Source: Sulfurovum sp. UBA4779
Lineage (GTDB): Bacteria > Campylobacterota > Campylobacteria > Campylobacterales > Sulfurovaceae
Assembly (NCBI GenBank): GCA_002403155.1
Contig: DHHF01000006.1
Location: 1-64,000, forward strand
DNA length: 64,000 nt
Direction of reading: 5' to 3'
Shown here: one piece after another, positions 25,165 to 34,342 of the stretch
Position numbering within the stretch: position 1 is the first letter of the stretch
How the letters are laid out: every line of letters starts with the position of its first letter
Notes under the pieces: generated by a model
Databases searched by the model: none
The model's input: the letters and a program-made list of their open reading frames with translations, nothing else
Told to the model about the DNA's origin: nothing
Program-made: the position numbers and the translations under genes

Positions 25165-25875
25165 TCACTGTTTGCTTCGTTCAAAAACAAGAAATTGTTT
25201 ATCTGCTTTCCCCATATCATACAAATTAACCAAATCATTATTCAATAATTTTAATCCGCTCAGCCTTATAATCTCATCAACGGTATGATAATACTGTCTG
25301 ATTGTCTCCTGAGATTTTTTAAAACGCAACCCCTCTTTTTCAAACAGGGTAAATTCAGACACATATTTGTTTGCCTTAAAATCACTGTCTACGGCCAAGA
25401 ATCTTTCTTCATCATCCACAATATATGAACCCACCGCTACATGCTTAAATCCATAAAGTGTATTGATATCACAAAGAAAAAAACCGCCTTCATTCAAGCG
25501 GGCATACACACAAGATAAAAACTGTTCAAGAGAGGGCTTGTCTAAATAATTTAGCATATCAAAAACGGCTGTAATCACATCATATTTGTCTTGAAGCTCA
25601 CAGAGATCTATGCACACTGCATCTATGCCTTTTTGGGAACTTTTTTGCACCATTAAAGGGCTAAGGTCAATGCCTTTGGCAGATCGGATATCAAGGGCAT
25701 TTTGCATTTGAAACAAAAAATCGCCCGAACCGCATCCCACATCCAAAAGCGAACCAAAGCGAATGCTGTTTAAAAAAAGAAGATAGTGTGCATACAATCG
25801 AGGGGCAGCTTCTTTCACCCCAAGCAAATCTTCCACTTTGGCATAGAGATCAAGCGAAGAAGTACTATTCTTCAC
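25165..25875 (-). CDS. Class I SAM-dependent methyltransferase
   Basis: 236 aa from a GTG at 25875. The longest frame would overlap hisG by 71 bp; the GTG gives a normal 11-bp overlap. Motif I is clear (LLDVGCGSGDF, about 43-53), followed by GIDLSPLMVQKSS (motif II region), DVITAVFDMLNYL (motif III/IV) and GGFFLCDINTLYGF. Substrate is unknown; small-molecule or tRNA wobble methyltransferases share this pattern. The pairing with hisG has no obvious metabolic meaning. Confidence 0.8.
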   Translation of the reverse strand: MKNSTSSLDLYAKVEDLLGVKEAAPRLYAHYLLFLNSIRFGSLLDVGCGSGDFLFQMQNALDIRSAKGIDLSPLMVQKSSQKGIDAVCIDLCELQDKYDVITAVFDMLNYLDKPSLEQFLSCVYARLNEGGFFLCDINTLYGFKHVAVGSYIVDDEERFLAVDSDFKANKYVSEFTLFEKEGLRFKKSQETIRQYYHTVDEIIRLSGLKLLNNDLVNLYDMGKADKQFLVFERSKQ

Positions 25876-26488
25876 GGCTTTGCACCACTTCTTTGATCTT
25901 TTCATATAAAGAAAAAATTTCTTTTTTCTTGGCATAAAAACTATTTTTATTTGAGATAAGATGCGCAGAAGAGTCCATTATATGCTCTGCCACTTTAAGT
26001 CCGTTTTCTCTCATTGTGCTTCCGGTTTCCACGATATCCACAATAGCATCTGCAAGCCCTACCAATGGTGCAAGCTCAATGGAACCATAAAGCTTAACCA
26101 CTTCTACCCCTACCGCTTTTTGAGCAAAATAATTTTTGGTGATATTTTCCATCTTTGTAGCAACTTTTATATGAGGGCGCGACCAATCAAGTTCCTCTTC
26201 GTTTTTAATGCCTATGGCCACTTTGCATTTGCCCAGCCGCATATCCAAAAGCTGAATGATATCCAGTTCTTTTTCAACGATAACATCAAGCCCGACGACT
26301 CCCATATCTGCAGCACCATGCTCAACATAGGTTGGCACGTCTTGATTGCGTACATTTAAAAAGCGAAATCCTCCCCTTTCAAAAATAAGCTCTCTGCCTT
26401 CAAATTTAAATTCACCGCCGAAAATCTCGGAAAAAATTTCCAATGTCTCTTCGGCTATCCTGCCCTTCGGCAATGCAATCGTTAACAT
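25865..26488 (-). CDS. hisG: ATP phosphoribosyltransferase catalytic subunit, short form
   Basis: 207 aa, beginning MLTIALPKGRIAEETLEIF. It catalyses the first step of histidine synthesis (ATP + PRPP). The PRPP-binding region appears as VDIVETGSTMRENGLKV and the substrate-binding GAADMGVVGLDVI is intact. The roughly 80-residue C-terminal regulatory domain of long-form HisG is missing, so this is the short form that needs the HisRS-like regulatory subunit HisZ, not encoded here. It is part of a minus-strand group with coaX upstream and the methyltransferase downstream. Confidence 0.95.
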   Translation of the reverse strand: MLTIALPKGRIAEETLEIFSEIFGGEFKFEGRELIFERGGFRFLNVRNQDVPTYVEHGAADMGVVGLDVIVEKELDIIQLLDMRLGKCKVAIGIKNEEELDWSRPHIKVATKMENITKNYFAQKAVGVEVVKLYGSIELAPLVGLADAIVDIVETGSTMRENGLKVAEHIMDSSAHLISNKNSFYAKKKEIFSLYEKIKEVVQSREE

Positions 26489-26552
26489 CTTCTATCCCTT
26501 TGCAACGCAAACAACTTTATCATTCCACCCTTTTAACGGCGATAAGCATTGT

Positions 26553-27200
26553 TTATTGTTTTTTCATTTGCACATTCAGTGCTTTTTGCATCCCTTCAAA
26601 AACCAATGTTTCATCAAATACAGCTTTTTCAAAAAATGAAGAAAGAAACATTCCATCTCCGCCCGTTACATACAGTGTTTTCTCTTGGCGGTGTTTATCT
26701 ATGAGCGCTTTTATGGATGCGATTATACCATAGCTTATCCCATCTTTAGTTGTTAGAGGAAGCCGGTGCAGATCGACCGTATGGTTTAGAGAAATATCCA
26801 AAACATCAGAAATAGATTTGTAAGCCTGAAGATAGGCTTTGATTCCGGGCAAAATAAATCCTCCTTGGTATTTTCCTTCCTCAACCACATCCACCGTAAT
26901 GGCCGTACCTGCATCTACGAAAATGCCTTCTTTGCGGCTCAAACAAAGTGCTTTTCTATCTACGCCCATTGTAGGATAGGCCCCTAAAAGTTTTATTTTA
27001 TCAGAAACATTCTGCCATGCCGGTATACTTTTAATTTGTGCATCCAACTCATGCTTTACGCTGATATAGCGGATATTTTGTTGATGATATTTTTCTATCG
27101 CTTCATCATAAGACAGATGCGACACTTTATTGCCGTCAAAAATATGAAAATAGCTGTTTCCGATATCTGCTAACAAAATTTTATCTTCACGTGTATGCAT
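26553..27200 (-). CDS. coaX: Type III pantothenate kinase
   Basis: 215 aa from the ATG at 27200; the longer frame would run 80 bp into the preceding gene. Type III features are the phosphate-binding DIGNSYFHIFDG near the N terminus, the GVDRKALCLSRK region and the second ATPase motif VDAGTAITVDVVEEGKYQGGFILPG. It phosphorylates pantothenate, the first step to CoA, without feedback control by CoA. The start overlaps the 3' end of the upstream 112-aa gene by 14 bp. Confidence 0.92.
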   Translation of the reverse strand: MHTREDKILLADIGNSYFHIFDGNKVSHLSYDEAIEKYHQQNIRYISVKHELDAQIKSIPAWQNVSDKIKLLGAYPTMGVDRKALCLSRKEGIFVDAGTAITVDVVEEGKYQGGFILPGIKAYLQAYKSISDVLDISLNHTVDLHRLPLTTKDGISYGIIASIKALIDKHRQEKTLYVTGGDGMFLSSFFEKAVFDETLVFEGMQKALNVQMKKQ

Positions 27201-27525
27201 TGTCTTGCCAAACCTTCCATCCGGACTCTTCAAGCAAACTCTTTGCCTTTGTACATAGCGGTGCATTGATAAGAATCATTTTTTTTGTTATTTTTCTCTC
27301 TAAATATTCTTCAAGTTTTTCATGCAAAAAAATCAAAACCTGGGCCTCTTTTTTGACCACTCTGCTTTTTTTTCCCAGATACATTACCATAGTGTAGTAG
27401 CGCTTTAAATCTACACCCAAATAAATTTTTACTTGCTTGCGGGAATGAAGTACCTTCGGATCGATTTCTCTCAATGATTTAAAGATGATATGTTTCTTTT
27501 GCAAATATTCAACGATTGTTTTCAT
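27187..27525 (-). CDS. Conserved hypothetical protein, 112 aa
   Basis: I do not recognise a family. The protein is basic and mixed alpha/beta, with no signal peptide, membrane helix or Cys/His cluster. Sequence runs such as HSRKQVKIYLGVDLKRYYTMVMYLGKKSR and ITKKMILINAPLCTKAKSLLEESGW look like globular core rather than chance translation. It is placed between the xer gene (upstream) and coaX (downstream, overlapping by 14 bp), so it is probably a cotranscribed small cytoplasmic protein. Length and tight packing support it as a real gene. Confidence 0.7.
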   Translation of the reverse strand: MKTIVEYLQKKHIIFKSLREIDPKVLHSRKQVKIYLGVDLKRYYTMVMYLGKKSRVVKKEAQVLIFLHEKLEEYLERKITKKMILINAPLCTKAKSLLEESGWKVWQDNAYT

Positions 27526-27542
27526 AGTTTATCATACCCAAA

Positions 27543-28358
27543 TTATGCAAGCGGGTGGTAATTTCTTACGGTATCGGCAAGATTTTGTTTCTGGATATGG
27601 GTATAAATCTGTGTCGTCTCTAAAGAACTATGTCCAAGCAGCTCTTGCACGACACGCAAATCCGCACCTCCTATAATAAGCGATGTAGCAAAAGAGTGGC
27701 GCAAAACATGCGGAGATACCCCTAAGTATTTTTTAACGATCTTAAATGCCGAAATACGGCTGAGACGTTCTGCCTTATAATTTAGCCAAATATCACTGCT
27801 GCCCAATTGCTGCGTTTTCATATAGGCTTCCAACGCCTCTAAAGCAATGGGAGCCAAAGGGACCATACGCTCTTTTTCTCCCTTGGCAAACCGTATTTTG
27901 AGCCATCCTTCAACAATATCGCTTCTGTGTACATTCAAAGCTTCGGAAACCCGACAGCCGCTTGCATACAAAAAGAGAATCAGTGCATAATCTCTTAATC
28001 CTATAGAGGTACTTCTGTCTATGGCTTTGATCGATTGGAGTATCTCCTCGTGAGACAAATATTTTGGAAGGGTTTGGGATATTTTTGCCATTGGGATCTT
28101 GATGGTTTTGTGTAAAAAACTTTGAAGGTGGCAAAAATGAAAAAAGGTATTAATGGCAGAAAGCTTGCGATTGAGCGTTCGTTTATTTTTAAAGATTGCC
28201 AAAAACTCTAAGACATCAGAAGTATCAAGATCCGTAAGGGATTTTTGTGCCTTCTCTTCTAATTGCTTAAGATCTCCAAGATAAGAGGAAACCGTAAGCA
28301 TGTCCAATGCTTTGGTTACACTTAGATACTCCTCAAAGGCTAGAAGCAGATCGCTCAT
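27543..28358 (-). CDS. Tyrosine recombinase of the XerH/XerD type
   Basis: 271 aa from ATG 28358; the longest frame begins with a TTG lacking a ribosome-binding site. An N-terminal SAM-like core-binding domain occupies about 3-90 and the catalytic domain about 100-271, with the full active site Arg136 (GCRVSEAL), Lys159, His217-xx-Arg220 (HVLRHSFAT), His243 (LGHSS) and nucleophile Tyr252 (TQIYTH). Campylobacterota usually carry one such enzyme (XerH) that resolves chromosome dimers at difH. No integrase context is present, so this is probably the housekeeping enzyme. I did not find a dif-like site nearby. Confidence 0.85.
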   Translation of the reverse strand: MSDLLLAFEEYLSVTKALDMLTVSSYLGDLKQLEEKAQKSLTDLDTSDVLEFLAIFKNKRTLNRKLSAINTFFHFCHLQSFLHKTIKIPMAKISQTLPKYLSHEEILQSIKAIDRSTSIGLRDYALILFLYASGCRVSEALNVHRSDIVEGWLKIRFAKGEKERMVPLAPIALEALEAYMKTQQLGSSDIWLNYKAERLSRISAFKIVKKYLGVSPHVLRHSFATSLIIGGADLRVVQELLGHSSLETTQIYTHIQKQNLADTVRNYHPLA

Positions 28359-28423
28359 CTCTTTACCAGCCAACACCCTGCACGCCTTTGATGATTTTCC
28401 CTCAAGACAAATCAAATATTATA

Positions 28424-29437
28424 TTATTGATGACTCAATTTGGAAAGTTCGATGATTTCACCGTCTTTATAGAGTTTTTTATTGGCAATAAAGGCCGGAT
28501 CTTCTACGCTTCCGACATCATAAATCTTATATTGTTTCAAATCACCCGAAAGAACAATAAGCGAACCTTGCTGATCTAGGGCATATACCTTTTCGTCAAA
28601 AGCTCCGGCAGCCGAGAAATGTGCGAATTTAAATTTGTTCCGGGCAACTTCTTCCAGGCCTGTATTGAATTTTTTGATTTCGCCTTCCTTGGTAAAGAGA
28701 TAAATGTTTCCGCCATCTATGCTTACCTCAGAAATATTGGCACGGTACTCTTTTTTTCCTTCCGTGCCCAATGCGATTATAGTTTTTGGAGTTGCAGAAA
28801 CCATTGTATTGCCTATACGGGAAAGATAGATAACATTATTAAATGCTTTTGCACTGCTGATATAAACAACTTTTGCATTTTCTGCATCTGCAGGATTTAC
28901 GATAATGAGTTTTCCGTCAAGCATAGGCATGACAGCAAGATTGTCTATAAATAGCGGCGTTGCGGTTCTTGTATCGATTGCAAACGTCTCTTCGGATCGG
29001 CTTTCGAAGATTTTTTTATTGGTGGATATCTCATAAATCCCAAAAGTATTGTTGTTTAAAACATACACAATCGTATCGCCTTGAATACCTGCCGATACTA
29101 CTGGAACATGCAATGTAACCGCACGCACCGTCTCTTTGGTGTTTTTATCAATCACTTTCAATATACCTTCAGGATTTGCAGCCAAAACATATGAAGCATT
29201 TTCACTTAAATACCGATACTCTTCACCTAAATTGATACTGCCGATTCCTTGTCTGCTGATATACGTGCCATTTTTCAGTGTTGCACCATCGCGGCTTAAA
29301 TCAACAATGCTGCTTCCAAAAGAATGTGAAGCATCCGAAGCAGAAAAGGTCTCTTTGGGTTCAAAATACTGCTTGCTTGTGCATCCAGAAAAAAAGAGTG
29401 CTGCTGCCAGGGGGGCAATCAATGATATTCTTTTCAT
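28424..29437 (-). CDS. BamB-like beta-propeller lipoprotein
   Basis: 337 aa. A signal peptide with lipobox FFSGC (Cys19) marks it as a lipoprotein. The rest is repetitive beta-strand sequence with recurring motifs of the form xxGxIYVLNNNTFGIYEIS, xxGKLIIVNPAD, DGGNIYLFTKEGEIKKFN and DEKVYALDQQGSLIVLS, as in PQQ-like/BamB propellers. BamB is an accessory lipoprotein of the outer-membrane protein assembly machine. The upstream gene resembles YfgM, and E. coli has the same yfgM-bamB neighbourhood, which strengthens the call. The ATG overlaps the upstream stop by one base. Sequence similarity to true BamB could not be measured here. Confidence 0.65.
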   Translation of the reverse strand: MKRISLIAPLAAALFFSGCTSKQYFEPKETFSASDASHSFGSSIVDLSRDGATLKNGTYISRQGIGSINLGEEYRYLSENASYVLAANPEGILKVIDKNTKETVRAVTLHVPVVSAGIQGDTIVYVLNNNTFGIYEISTNKKIFESRSEETFAIDTRTATPLFIDNLAVMPMLDGKLIIVNPADAENAKVVYISSAKAFNNVIYLSRIGNTMVSATPKTIIALGTEGKKEYRANISEVSIDGGNIYLFTKEGEIKKFNTGLEEVARNKFKFAHFSAAGAFDEKVYALDQQGSLIVLSGDLKQYKIYDVGSVEDPAFIANKKLYKDGEIIELSKLSHQ

Positions 29438-30015
29438 TATTTTACCTTTATGATAGAATGTTTAAGCAGTGACGCAAACAATCCGATCGATGAACGCTCG
29501 TCAATGCTGTCAAGATGTATTTTGGCTTGTTTGGTGTCTCCGGCTTTTATGGCAAGGTAAGCAGACTCCAGCAAGGCTATTTCTTTGTATAAGGCTGAAT
29601 CTGCACTTTCGTTTGTCAATACTTTTTGCGCATATTTACTTGAATCGGATATCACTTCATTTTTACTTTGCGATAGCGATGCTAAAGCATTTGCATCATT
29701 TTTCTTGATGGCTTGCGCAAAAGAAAAAAGTTCAAACAGAGCAGGATTGTTATCTTTGAGCAATTGAAGCGCTTTTGCATCTTCAGGATTTGCCTGCAAC
29801 ACTAAAAATGCTTCATTTGCCTTTTCAAGCGTTGCTTCTTGCATAGCATTCTTTACCGCATTGCCTGTAAAAAATACCAAAAGAATAATTACCGCACCCC
29901 AAATAACTTTTTTATATTTTTTATATATTTTCTCCAACTTAAAGGCAGAAACAAGTATTTGCTCATCGCCGCTCAATTCTTTTTTGGCTTGACCTATGCT
30001 CTCTGAAATACTCAC
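29437..30015 (-). CDS. YfgM-like single-pass membrane protein with TPR-type periplasmic domain
   Basis: 192 aa from a GTG at 30015, which has TTGGAGAG at proper spacing (the TTG four codons upstream overlaps that site). A cytoplasmic N terminus (about 1-35), one membrane helix (about 37-53, VIWGAVIILLVFFTGNAV) and a helical repeat periplasmic domain containing NEAFLVLQANPEDAKALQLLKDNNPALFELFSFAQAI and LLESAYLAIKAGDTKQAKIHLDSI, both TPR-like. This matches the architecture of YfgM, a SecYEG-associated periplasmic chaperone partner. It is coupled to the BamB-like gene. Confidence 0.6.
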   Translation of the reverse strand: MSISESIGQAKKELSGDEQILVSAFKLEKIYKKYKKVIWGAVIILLVFFTGNAVKNAMQEATLEKANEAFLVLQANPEDAKALQLLKDNNPALFELFSFAQAIKKNDANALASLSQSKNEVISDSSKYAQKVLTNESADSALYKEIALLESAYLAIKAGDTKQAKIHLDSIDERSSIGLFASLLKHSIIKVK

Positions 30016-30042
30016 GACACTCTCCAAAATTAAAATTGGATT

Positions 30043-30048
30043 ATTATA
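30043..30048 (-). promoter_or_regulatory. Promoter -10 box for the YfgM/BamB-like operon
   Basis: TATAAT on the minus strand (in GATATAATAATCC), 28 bp upstream of the GTG at 30015. Confidence 0.55.
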
Positions 30049-30118
30049 TCAAAATGGGATTAAATGTTGATTATGACTCTTTCTGACACTTTATACCACA
30101 ATAAAAATTGAGATCTTT

Positions 30119-32335
30119 TTACAATTCGACGATCGTAATTCCCAAATTTCCTGGCATTCTATAAAACCTTTCTATTTTCGGATGATTTTTTAAATATTCC
30201 GTAACAAGCTTGGCAAGTACGCCCGTCCCCGTACCATGAATGATCTGCACCTCGCTTAATCCGTTCACTAAGGCATCCGAGAGAAATTTGTCTACTTTTT
30301 CTATCGCTTCATCAGCATACATTCCCACTATTTTTATCGAAACGCTTGCGCCGGATCTTTGTACGGTAATATCGGCTTTTTTGGTTTTTGGCACTGCTTT
30401 AGGCTGTAAAGCTTCTCCTGTTTTTTTAAGCTGACTAAGCGGCACCCTCATTTTTAGCCCATCTACGATGATCGTTGCATCATCGCCTCGGATCGTCAGC
30501 AGTTGTGCTTTATGGGAGCGGTATTTGACATTGTCTCCCTCTTTAAGGGGCTCTTTTGTTTCAAGCTTGATTTCTTTTGGCTTAAATGTTTTACGCTGAT
30601 ATGCCTCATTGAGCAACCTTCTTCCTTCGGTAGACTCTTTGGCTTTGATGGCCTCCTGGGCCTTTTTTGTGGCAGCATTGTAACGATTTTCCAAAGTGGC
30701 AATTGCCTTTCTGTGGCTTTCTTGAAGTTTTATTTCTTCTTCTTGAAGTTTTTGCTTTTGCTTTTCGATTGCTGCAAGTTTTTCATCGATAGCGGCGATC
30801 TTAATGCGCATTTCTCGTTCAAGAGAAGTGGATTTTTCAATCAATTCATTAAGATTTTCCTTATCCTCTCCGTACACCTCTTTGGCTTTGGCAACGATTG
30901 CCGGCGGAATCCCATAGCGCTGTGCCGTTTCAAATGCATAGCTCTTTCCGATGCTGCCTTGTAAAAAAGTATAGGTGGGTTTGCGCATAGATTCATCGTA
31001 AAGTGCCGCAATCAACTCTACTTCGCTGTCATCTGCCATCAATGACGCCAAACGTTTATGATGGGTTGTAACGATAAAGGATATACCCTTTTTTTTAAGT
31101 TCTTCGAGCATCACACGAAATAAGCTTGCGGCTTCATCGCTGTCCGTTCCCAGCTCTATCTCATCCACGCCTACGATCGCATCTTCTTTTGTAAAAAGTT
31201 TGGCAAACTCCACCATCCGTCCCGCAAAAGTAGAAATATCGTTTTTGACTGATTGAGGATCATCAATGACTGCTTCTATGTTTTTATAATGCCCTATTTC
31301 GGTTCTGGAAGCATCACATCTAAAAGGCAAAAGATATCTGCTCATATAGACCGCACCCAACATCGATTTAAGCAGCATGGTTTTACCCCCGGCATTGACC
31401 CCGGTAATGAGCATAATTTTTTTATTGAGGTCTATGGTGATGGGCACGGGATTGTCAATTGCAGGATGTGCAAAATCTTGCAGTTTGATGCGTTTGCCTT
31501 TGCTAGGAAGGATAAACTCATAATCATTGGCTTTGGCAAATTGCACACGGGCCTGATAGTGGTCAAACCTGTCATACTCTTTATTGACAAACGAAAGGAA
31601 ACGCTCCCACGTATAAAACGTTGCAGAAATTTGTTTGCAATAGCGATAGATCAGCTCTTCTTTGCTGCTTAAAAGCGCCGCTTCTTTCTCCTTTAGGTGG
31701 GAAATACTTTGCGGAATGATATAAAAATACCCTCCGGCACTTCTGCCTACCACCGTCGCTTTAATGATATGATTAAACCCGCCCCTGACCAAAAGCGTTT
31801 CTTCCCCGCCGTTAAAATGGATTTGCGTATCGACCAGATAGGGGGAGAGCTTGCTTGAATGTACCATTTTGTAGAGTGTCTCTTTGATCTGTGCTTTATT
31901 GTGTTTAATGGCCTTCTCTAAATCAAAAAGCTCAGGATCGCGCTGGGCATTAATCTCTCCCTCATCCGTAAAATACCCAATGATTCCATGAATTTCTTGC
32001 GGTATCTGGATGCTTTTGATCCATGAGAAAAGAGGCTCCGGCAAATCCATCGTCGATAAGGTATTGAAATAGGAAAATATTTTTACAAACGCATGGATCT
32101 CATCCAAAGCAAGGATGCCTTGTTTTTTTATGCGGATTAACTCTTGGTCCAGATTGGGTACATTGTAAGGCGAAGGAAATATCACAGAAGAAAGCGTTTT
32201 TATATAGCGATAATGCTGATTGATATCTCCCGCCAGCGCGATAGACTTTTCTCTGGCAAAAAATTGTTTGAATTTTAAAATATAGCTGTCAAGATCAAGT
32301 TTTTGAATAATGGATTTTTCATTTGGCTGCTGCAT
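30119..32335 (-). CDS. mutS2: MutS2 (RecD-like? no: MutS-II ATPase with Smr domain)
   Basis: 738 aa from the ATG at 32335 (MQQPNEKSII); the longer frame would overlap murC. A MutS core with Walker A GVNAGGKTMLLKS and Walker B-type VGVDEIELGTDSDEAASLF is followed by a long Lys/Glu coiled coil (KEKENLNE... to ...KAIATLENRYNAATKKAQ) and a C-terminal Smr domain (GMYADEAIEKVDKFLSDALVNGLSEVQIIHGTGTGVLAK). MutS2 suppresses homologous recombination in Helicobacter and, in Bacillus, splits collided ribosomes. The usual LDLRG at the Smr start reads IKIVG here, so nuclease activity may be lost. MutS1/MutL are not in the window. Confidence 0.93.
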   Translation of the reverse strand: MQQPNEKSIIQKLDLDSYILKFKQFFAREKSIALAGDINQHYRYIKTLSSVIFPSPYNVPNLDQELIRIKKQGILALDEIHAFVKIFSYFNTLSTMDLPEPLFSWIKSIQIPQEIHGIIGYFTDEGEINAQRDPELFDLEKAIKHNKAQIKETLYKMVHSSKLSPYLVDTQIHFNGGEETLLVRGGFNHIIKATVVGRSAGGYFYIIPQSISHLKEKEAALLSSKEELIYRYCKQISATFYTWERFLSFVNKEYDRFDHYQARVQFAKANDYEFILPSKGKRIKLQDFAHPAIDNPVPITIDLNKKIMLITGVNAGGKTMLLKSMLGAVYMSRYLLPFRCDASRTEIGHYKNIEAVIDDPQSVKNDISTFAGRMVEFAKLFTKEDAIVGVDEIELGTDSDEAASLFRVMLEELKKKGISFIVTTHHKRLASLMADDSEVELIAALYDESMRKPTYTFLQGSIGKSYAFETAQRYGIPPAIVAKAKEVYGEDKENLNELIEKSTSLEREMRIKIAAIDEKLAAIEKQKQKLQEEEIKLQESHRKAIATLENRYNAATKKAQEAIKAKESTEGRRLLNEAYQRKTFKPKEIKLETKEPLKEGDNVKYRSHKAQLLTIRGDDATIIVDGLKMRVPLSQLKKTGEALQPKAVPKTKKADITVQRSGASVSIKIVGMYADEAIEKVDKFLSDALVNGLSEVQIIHGTGTGVLAKLVTEYLKNHPKIERFYRMPGNLGITIVEL

Positions 32336-32402
32336 TGACACCGAATACTTACCCCGATCTTTTATTGCGATTATAGCATGTAATCTGAAAAAGAGTAAAC
32401 GA

Positions 32403-33722
32403 TCAAGCTTCACCGCGAATTTGATACGTAATATCTCCTGCTCCGAAAGCTGCAATAATCCCATCCTCATATTCTTTGATCACATGCCCGTCTTTAATAA
32501 TCTTTACTACGCCGTCTTTTTTGGTAATTTTATCTGCCATTGTAAGATTATATTTGGAAAACGCGCCTTTAAGGTCTATCTCTACTGCTATTTCTCCTGC
32601 AGACCAAATAGGAAGAATCACTAATTCATCCGCTCCTTCAAAACACTCCACAAACCCTTGCAGATTGTCCATTGTTCGGCTGTACTTATGCGGCTGCCAA
32701 ATAATCTGAAGTTTATGAAAACCTCTTAATTTGGCATAGGTTTTGAGAGAAGCTATCGTTGCTTTGATTTCTGTAGGATGGTGCCCATAATCATCGATTA
32801 CAACGCAAGAGGCTTTATTTTGTACGATATCAAAACGTTTTTTTATCCCTTTGTACTGCTTTAGATTACGGCGGATATCCTCAATGCTCTCGCCAAGCTG
32901 CAGCGCCGCAAAAATAGCCAATGCGGCATCGGTAGCGATATGTACGCCAAACCCGAGTACCTCAAAAGCACCGAGATTCAAAAGTTCAAATTTGGTATAA
33001 GGTTCGCCATTGATCAAAATAAACTCTATATGGGTAATGTCTTTTGAAGGATAAAGCCTAACCGCATCCATATCCAAAGAAGAAAGAAACATATCTTCGG
33101 CATTAATCACTCGAATTTTTGCCAAAGAAAGAAAATTTCTATATGCATTATAAAAACGCTCTTCATCGTATCCGTAATACTCCATATGTTCAGGCTCTAC
33201 ATTGGTGACTACTGCCAAATAGGGATTGGAATTGAGAAAACTCTCATCGCTTTCATCTGCTTCGAACACCACTTTGTTGTTGTCATAATGGCGCACATTG
33301 GAGCCAAACTCTTTGCTGATAGCCCCGATCAATGCATTGGTATGCGGCAGGAGAGAGGCAAGCATTGCCGAAGTGGTGCTTTTCCCGTGTGCCCCGCCTA
33401 CCGCATAAACCTCTTTTTGGCCAAGAATAGATTTTAGCGCCTCCTTCCTGGAAAGCAGTTCTATCCCAAGCTGTTTGGCTTTTTGATACTCAGAGTTAGT
33501 GGGACGCACCGCAGCAGAATAAATCACTCTGTCTACACCCTCCACTGCATCTTCATGATGGGGGATCGTGATCTTTGCATCAAAATTCATTGCCAGATCA
33601 TTGGTAATTTCTGTTTGCTTTATGTCCGAACCGGAAATCTTATGCCCGTCATTTGCCAAAAATTTTGCCAATGCCGACAGTCCGATACCGCCAATACCGA
33701 TAAAATGAATTTTCACAATCAA
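32403..33722 (-). CDS. murC: UDP-N-acetylmuramate--L-alanine ligase
   Basis: 439 aa. It adds L-Ala to UDP-MurNAc in the cytoplasm, the first peptide step of peptidoglycan synthesis. The N-terminal Rossmann motif GIGGIGLSALA (9-19), the ATP-binding GAHGKSTT (110-117), NVEPEHMEYYG, and the C-terminal DDYGHHPTEI and QPHKYSRT motifs are all present. It starts 25 bp downstream of the 197-aa hypothetical gene and is followed by mutS2. Other mur genes are not in this window; another wall enzyme (PBP4-type) lies 2 kb upstream. Confidence 0.97.
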   Translation of the reverse strand: MIVKIHFIGIGGIGLSALAKFLANDGHKISGSDIKQTEITNDLAMNFDAKITIPHHEDAVEGVDRVIYSAAVRPTNSEYQKAKQLGIELLSRKEALKSILGQKEVYAVGGAHGKSTTSAMLASLLPHTNALIGAISKEFGSNVRHYDNNKVVFEADESDESFLNSNPYLAVVTNVEPEHMEYYGYDEERFYNAYRNFLSLAKIRVINAEDMFLSSLDMDAVRLYPSKDITHIEFILINGEPYTKFELLNLGAFEVLGFGVHIATDAALAIFAALQLGESIEDIRRNLKQYKGIKKRFDIVQNKASCVVIDDYGHHPTEIKATIASLKTYAKLRGFHKLQIIWQPHKYSRTMDNLQGFVECFEGADELVILPIWSAGEIAVEIDLKGAFSKYNLTMADKITKKDGVVKIIKDGHVIKEYEDGIIAAFGAGDITYQIRGEA

Positions 33723-33747
33723 TCCTTTGGATATAAAATAAGAGAAA

Positions 33748-34341
33748 CTATTTGCTCTCTTCCAAAACTTTTAGCTCTTCTTTTGCCTCCTGCACGTATT
33801 TGGCAAACATTGTAAGCAAAATATCTGTAGGCTGTGTAAAAGTTTGAATAAAAAAAGCAAGAGGATCGTGCATATCCACGGCATCTACATCCACCAAATT
33901 TTCGATAAAATCATCAAAACTGTGTCCTGCCATTACCGCGCAGGCATGCACCATCATCGCATCTTTAAGCATTTCATGATCCATTGTATGATGCAAAATC
34001 AAAAAAATCTCTTTGGCTCCCTTTTTGTCATTTTCGCTGTAGCGCTGGATACCATGCTCATAGATCGCTCTTGCCGCGGCAAGATCTTCAACGTCGCGTA
34101 TATCAAAAGTTTTTTGTACGGAGAGGTTTTCGGCAAGTTTGTCAAAAGCCGTATTGACTATGAAAGTAAAAATCTCATTGATTTCTTCTTCGCCGGCTTC
34201 TATGATAAGCTTCGCATCCAGAAGCTGATATCCTTTGGCAATGCTGTTTTCATCCACCATCTCTTTTTCCAACATTTTAAGATTGGCCAAAAATGTTTCA
34301 TCTTTTTTGAGTTCCTCTACATGTATCTCAGGGGTCTTCAT
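33748..34341 (-). CDS. Conserved hypothetical acidic helical protein, 197 aa
   Basis: Start at ATG 34341, which has TTGGAGCAATAAA upstream; the longer frame reads through the aminotransferase stop region. I do not recognise a family. The protein is acidic and almost all helical, without signal peptide or membrane segment, with blocks such as GEEEINEIFTFIVNTAFDKLAENL, AAARAIYEHGIQRYSENDKKGAKEIFLILHH and EMLKDAMMVHACAVMAGHSFDDFIENLV. The latter parts hint at a TPR-like helical pair but no repeat is regular. It is coupled to the upstream aminotransferase gene and followed by murC. Confidence 0.75.
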   Translation of the reverse strand: MKTPEIHVEELKKDETFLANLKMLEKEMVDENSIAKGYQLLDAKLIIEAGEEEINEIFTFIVNTAFDKLAENLSVQKTFDIRDVEDLAAARAIYEHGIQRYSENDKKGAKEIFLILHHTMDHEMLKDAMMVHACAVMAGHSFDDFIENLVDVDAVDMHDPLAFFIQTFTQPTDILLTMFAKYVQEAKEELKVLEESK

Positions 34342-34342
34342 T

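Noticed and set aside
27201..27266. Extended N terminus of CoaX
   Set aside because: It would translate the end of the upstream 112-aa gene in another frame; the family begins at the DIGNS motif near ATG 27200.
27543..28358. Integrase of a mobile element
   Set aside because: No att repeats, cargo genes or tRNA are near; context and length fit the housekeeping Xer recombinase.
32336..32470. Extended N terminus of MutS2
   Set aside because: It overlaps the murC 3' end and has no MutS2 similarity; ATG 32335 follows murC by 67 bp.
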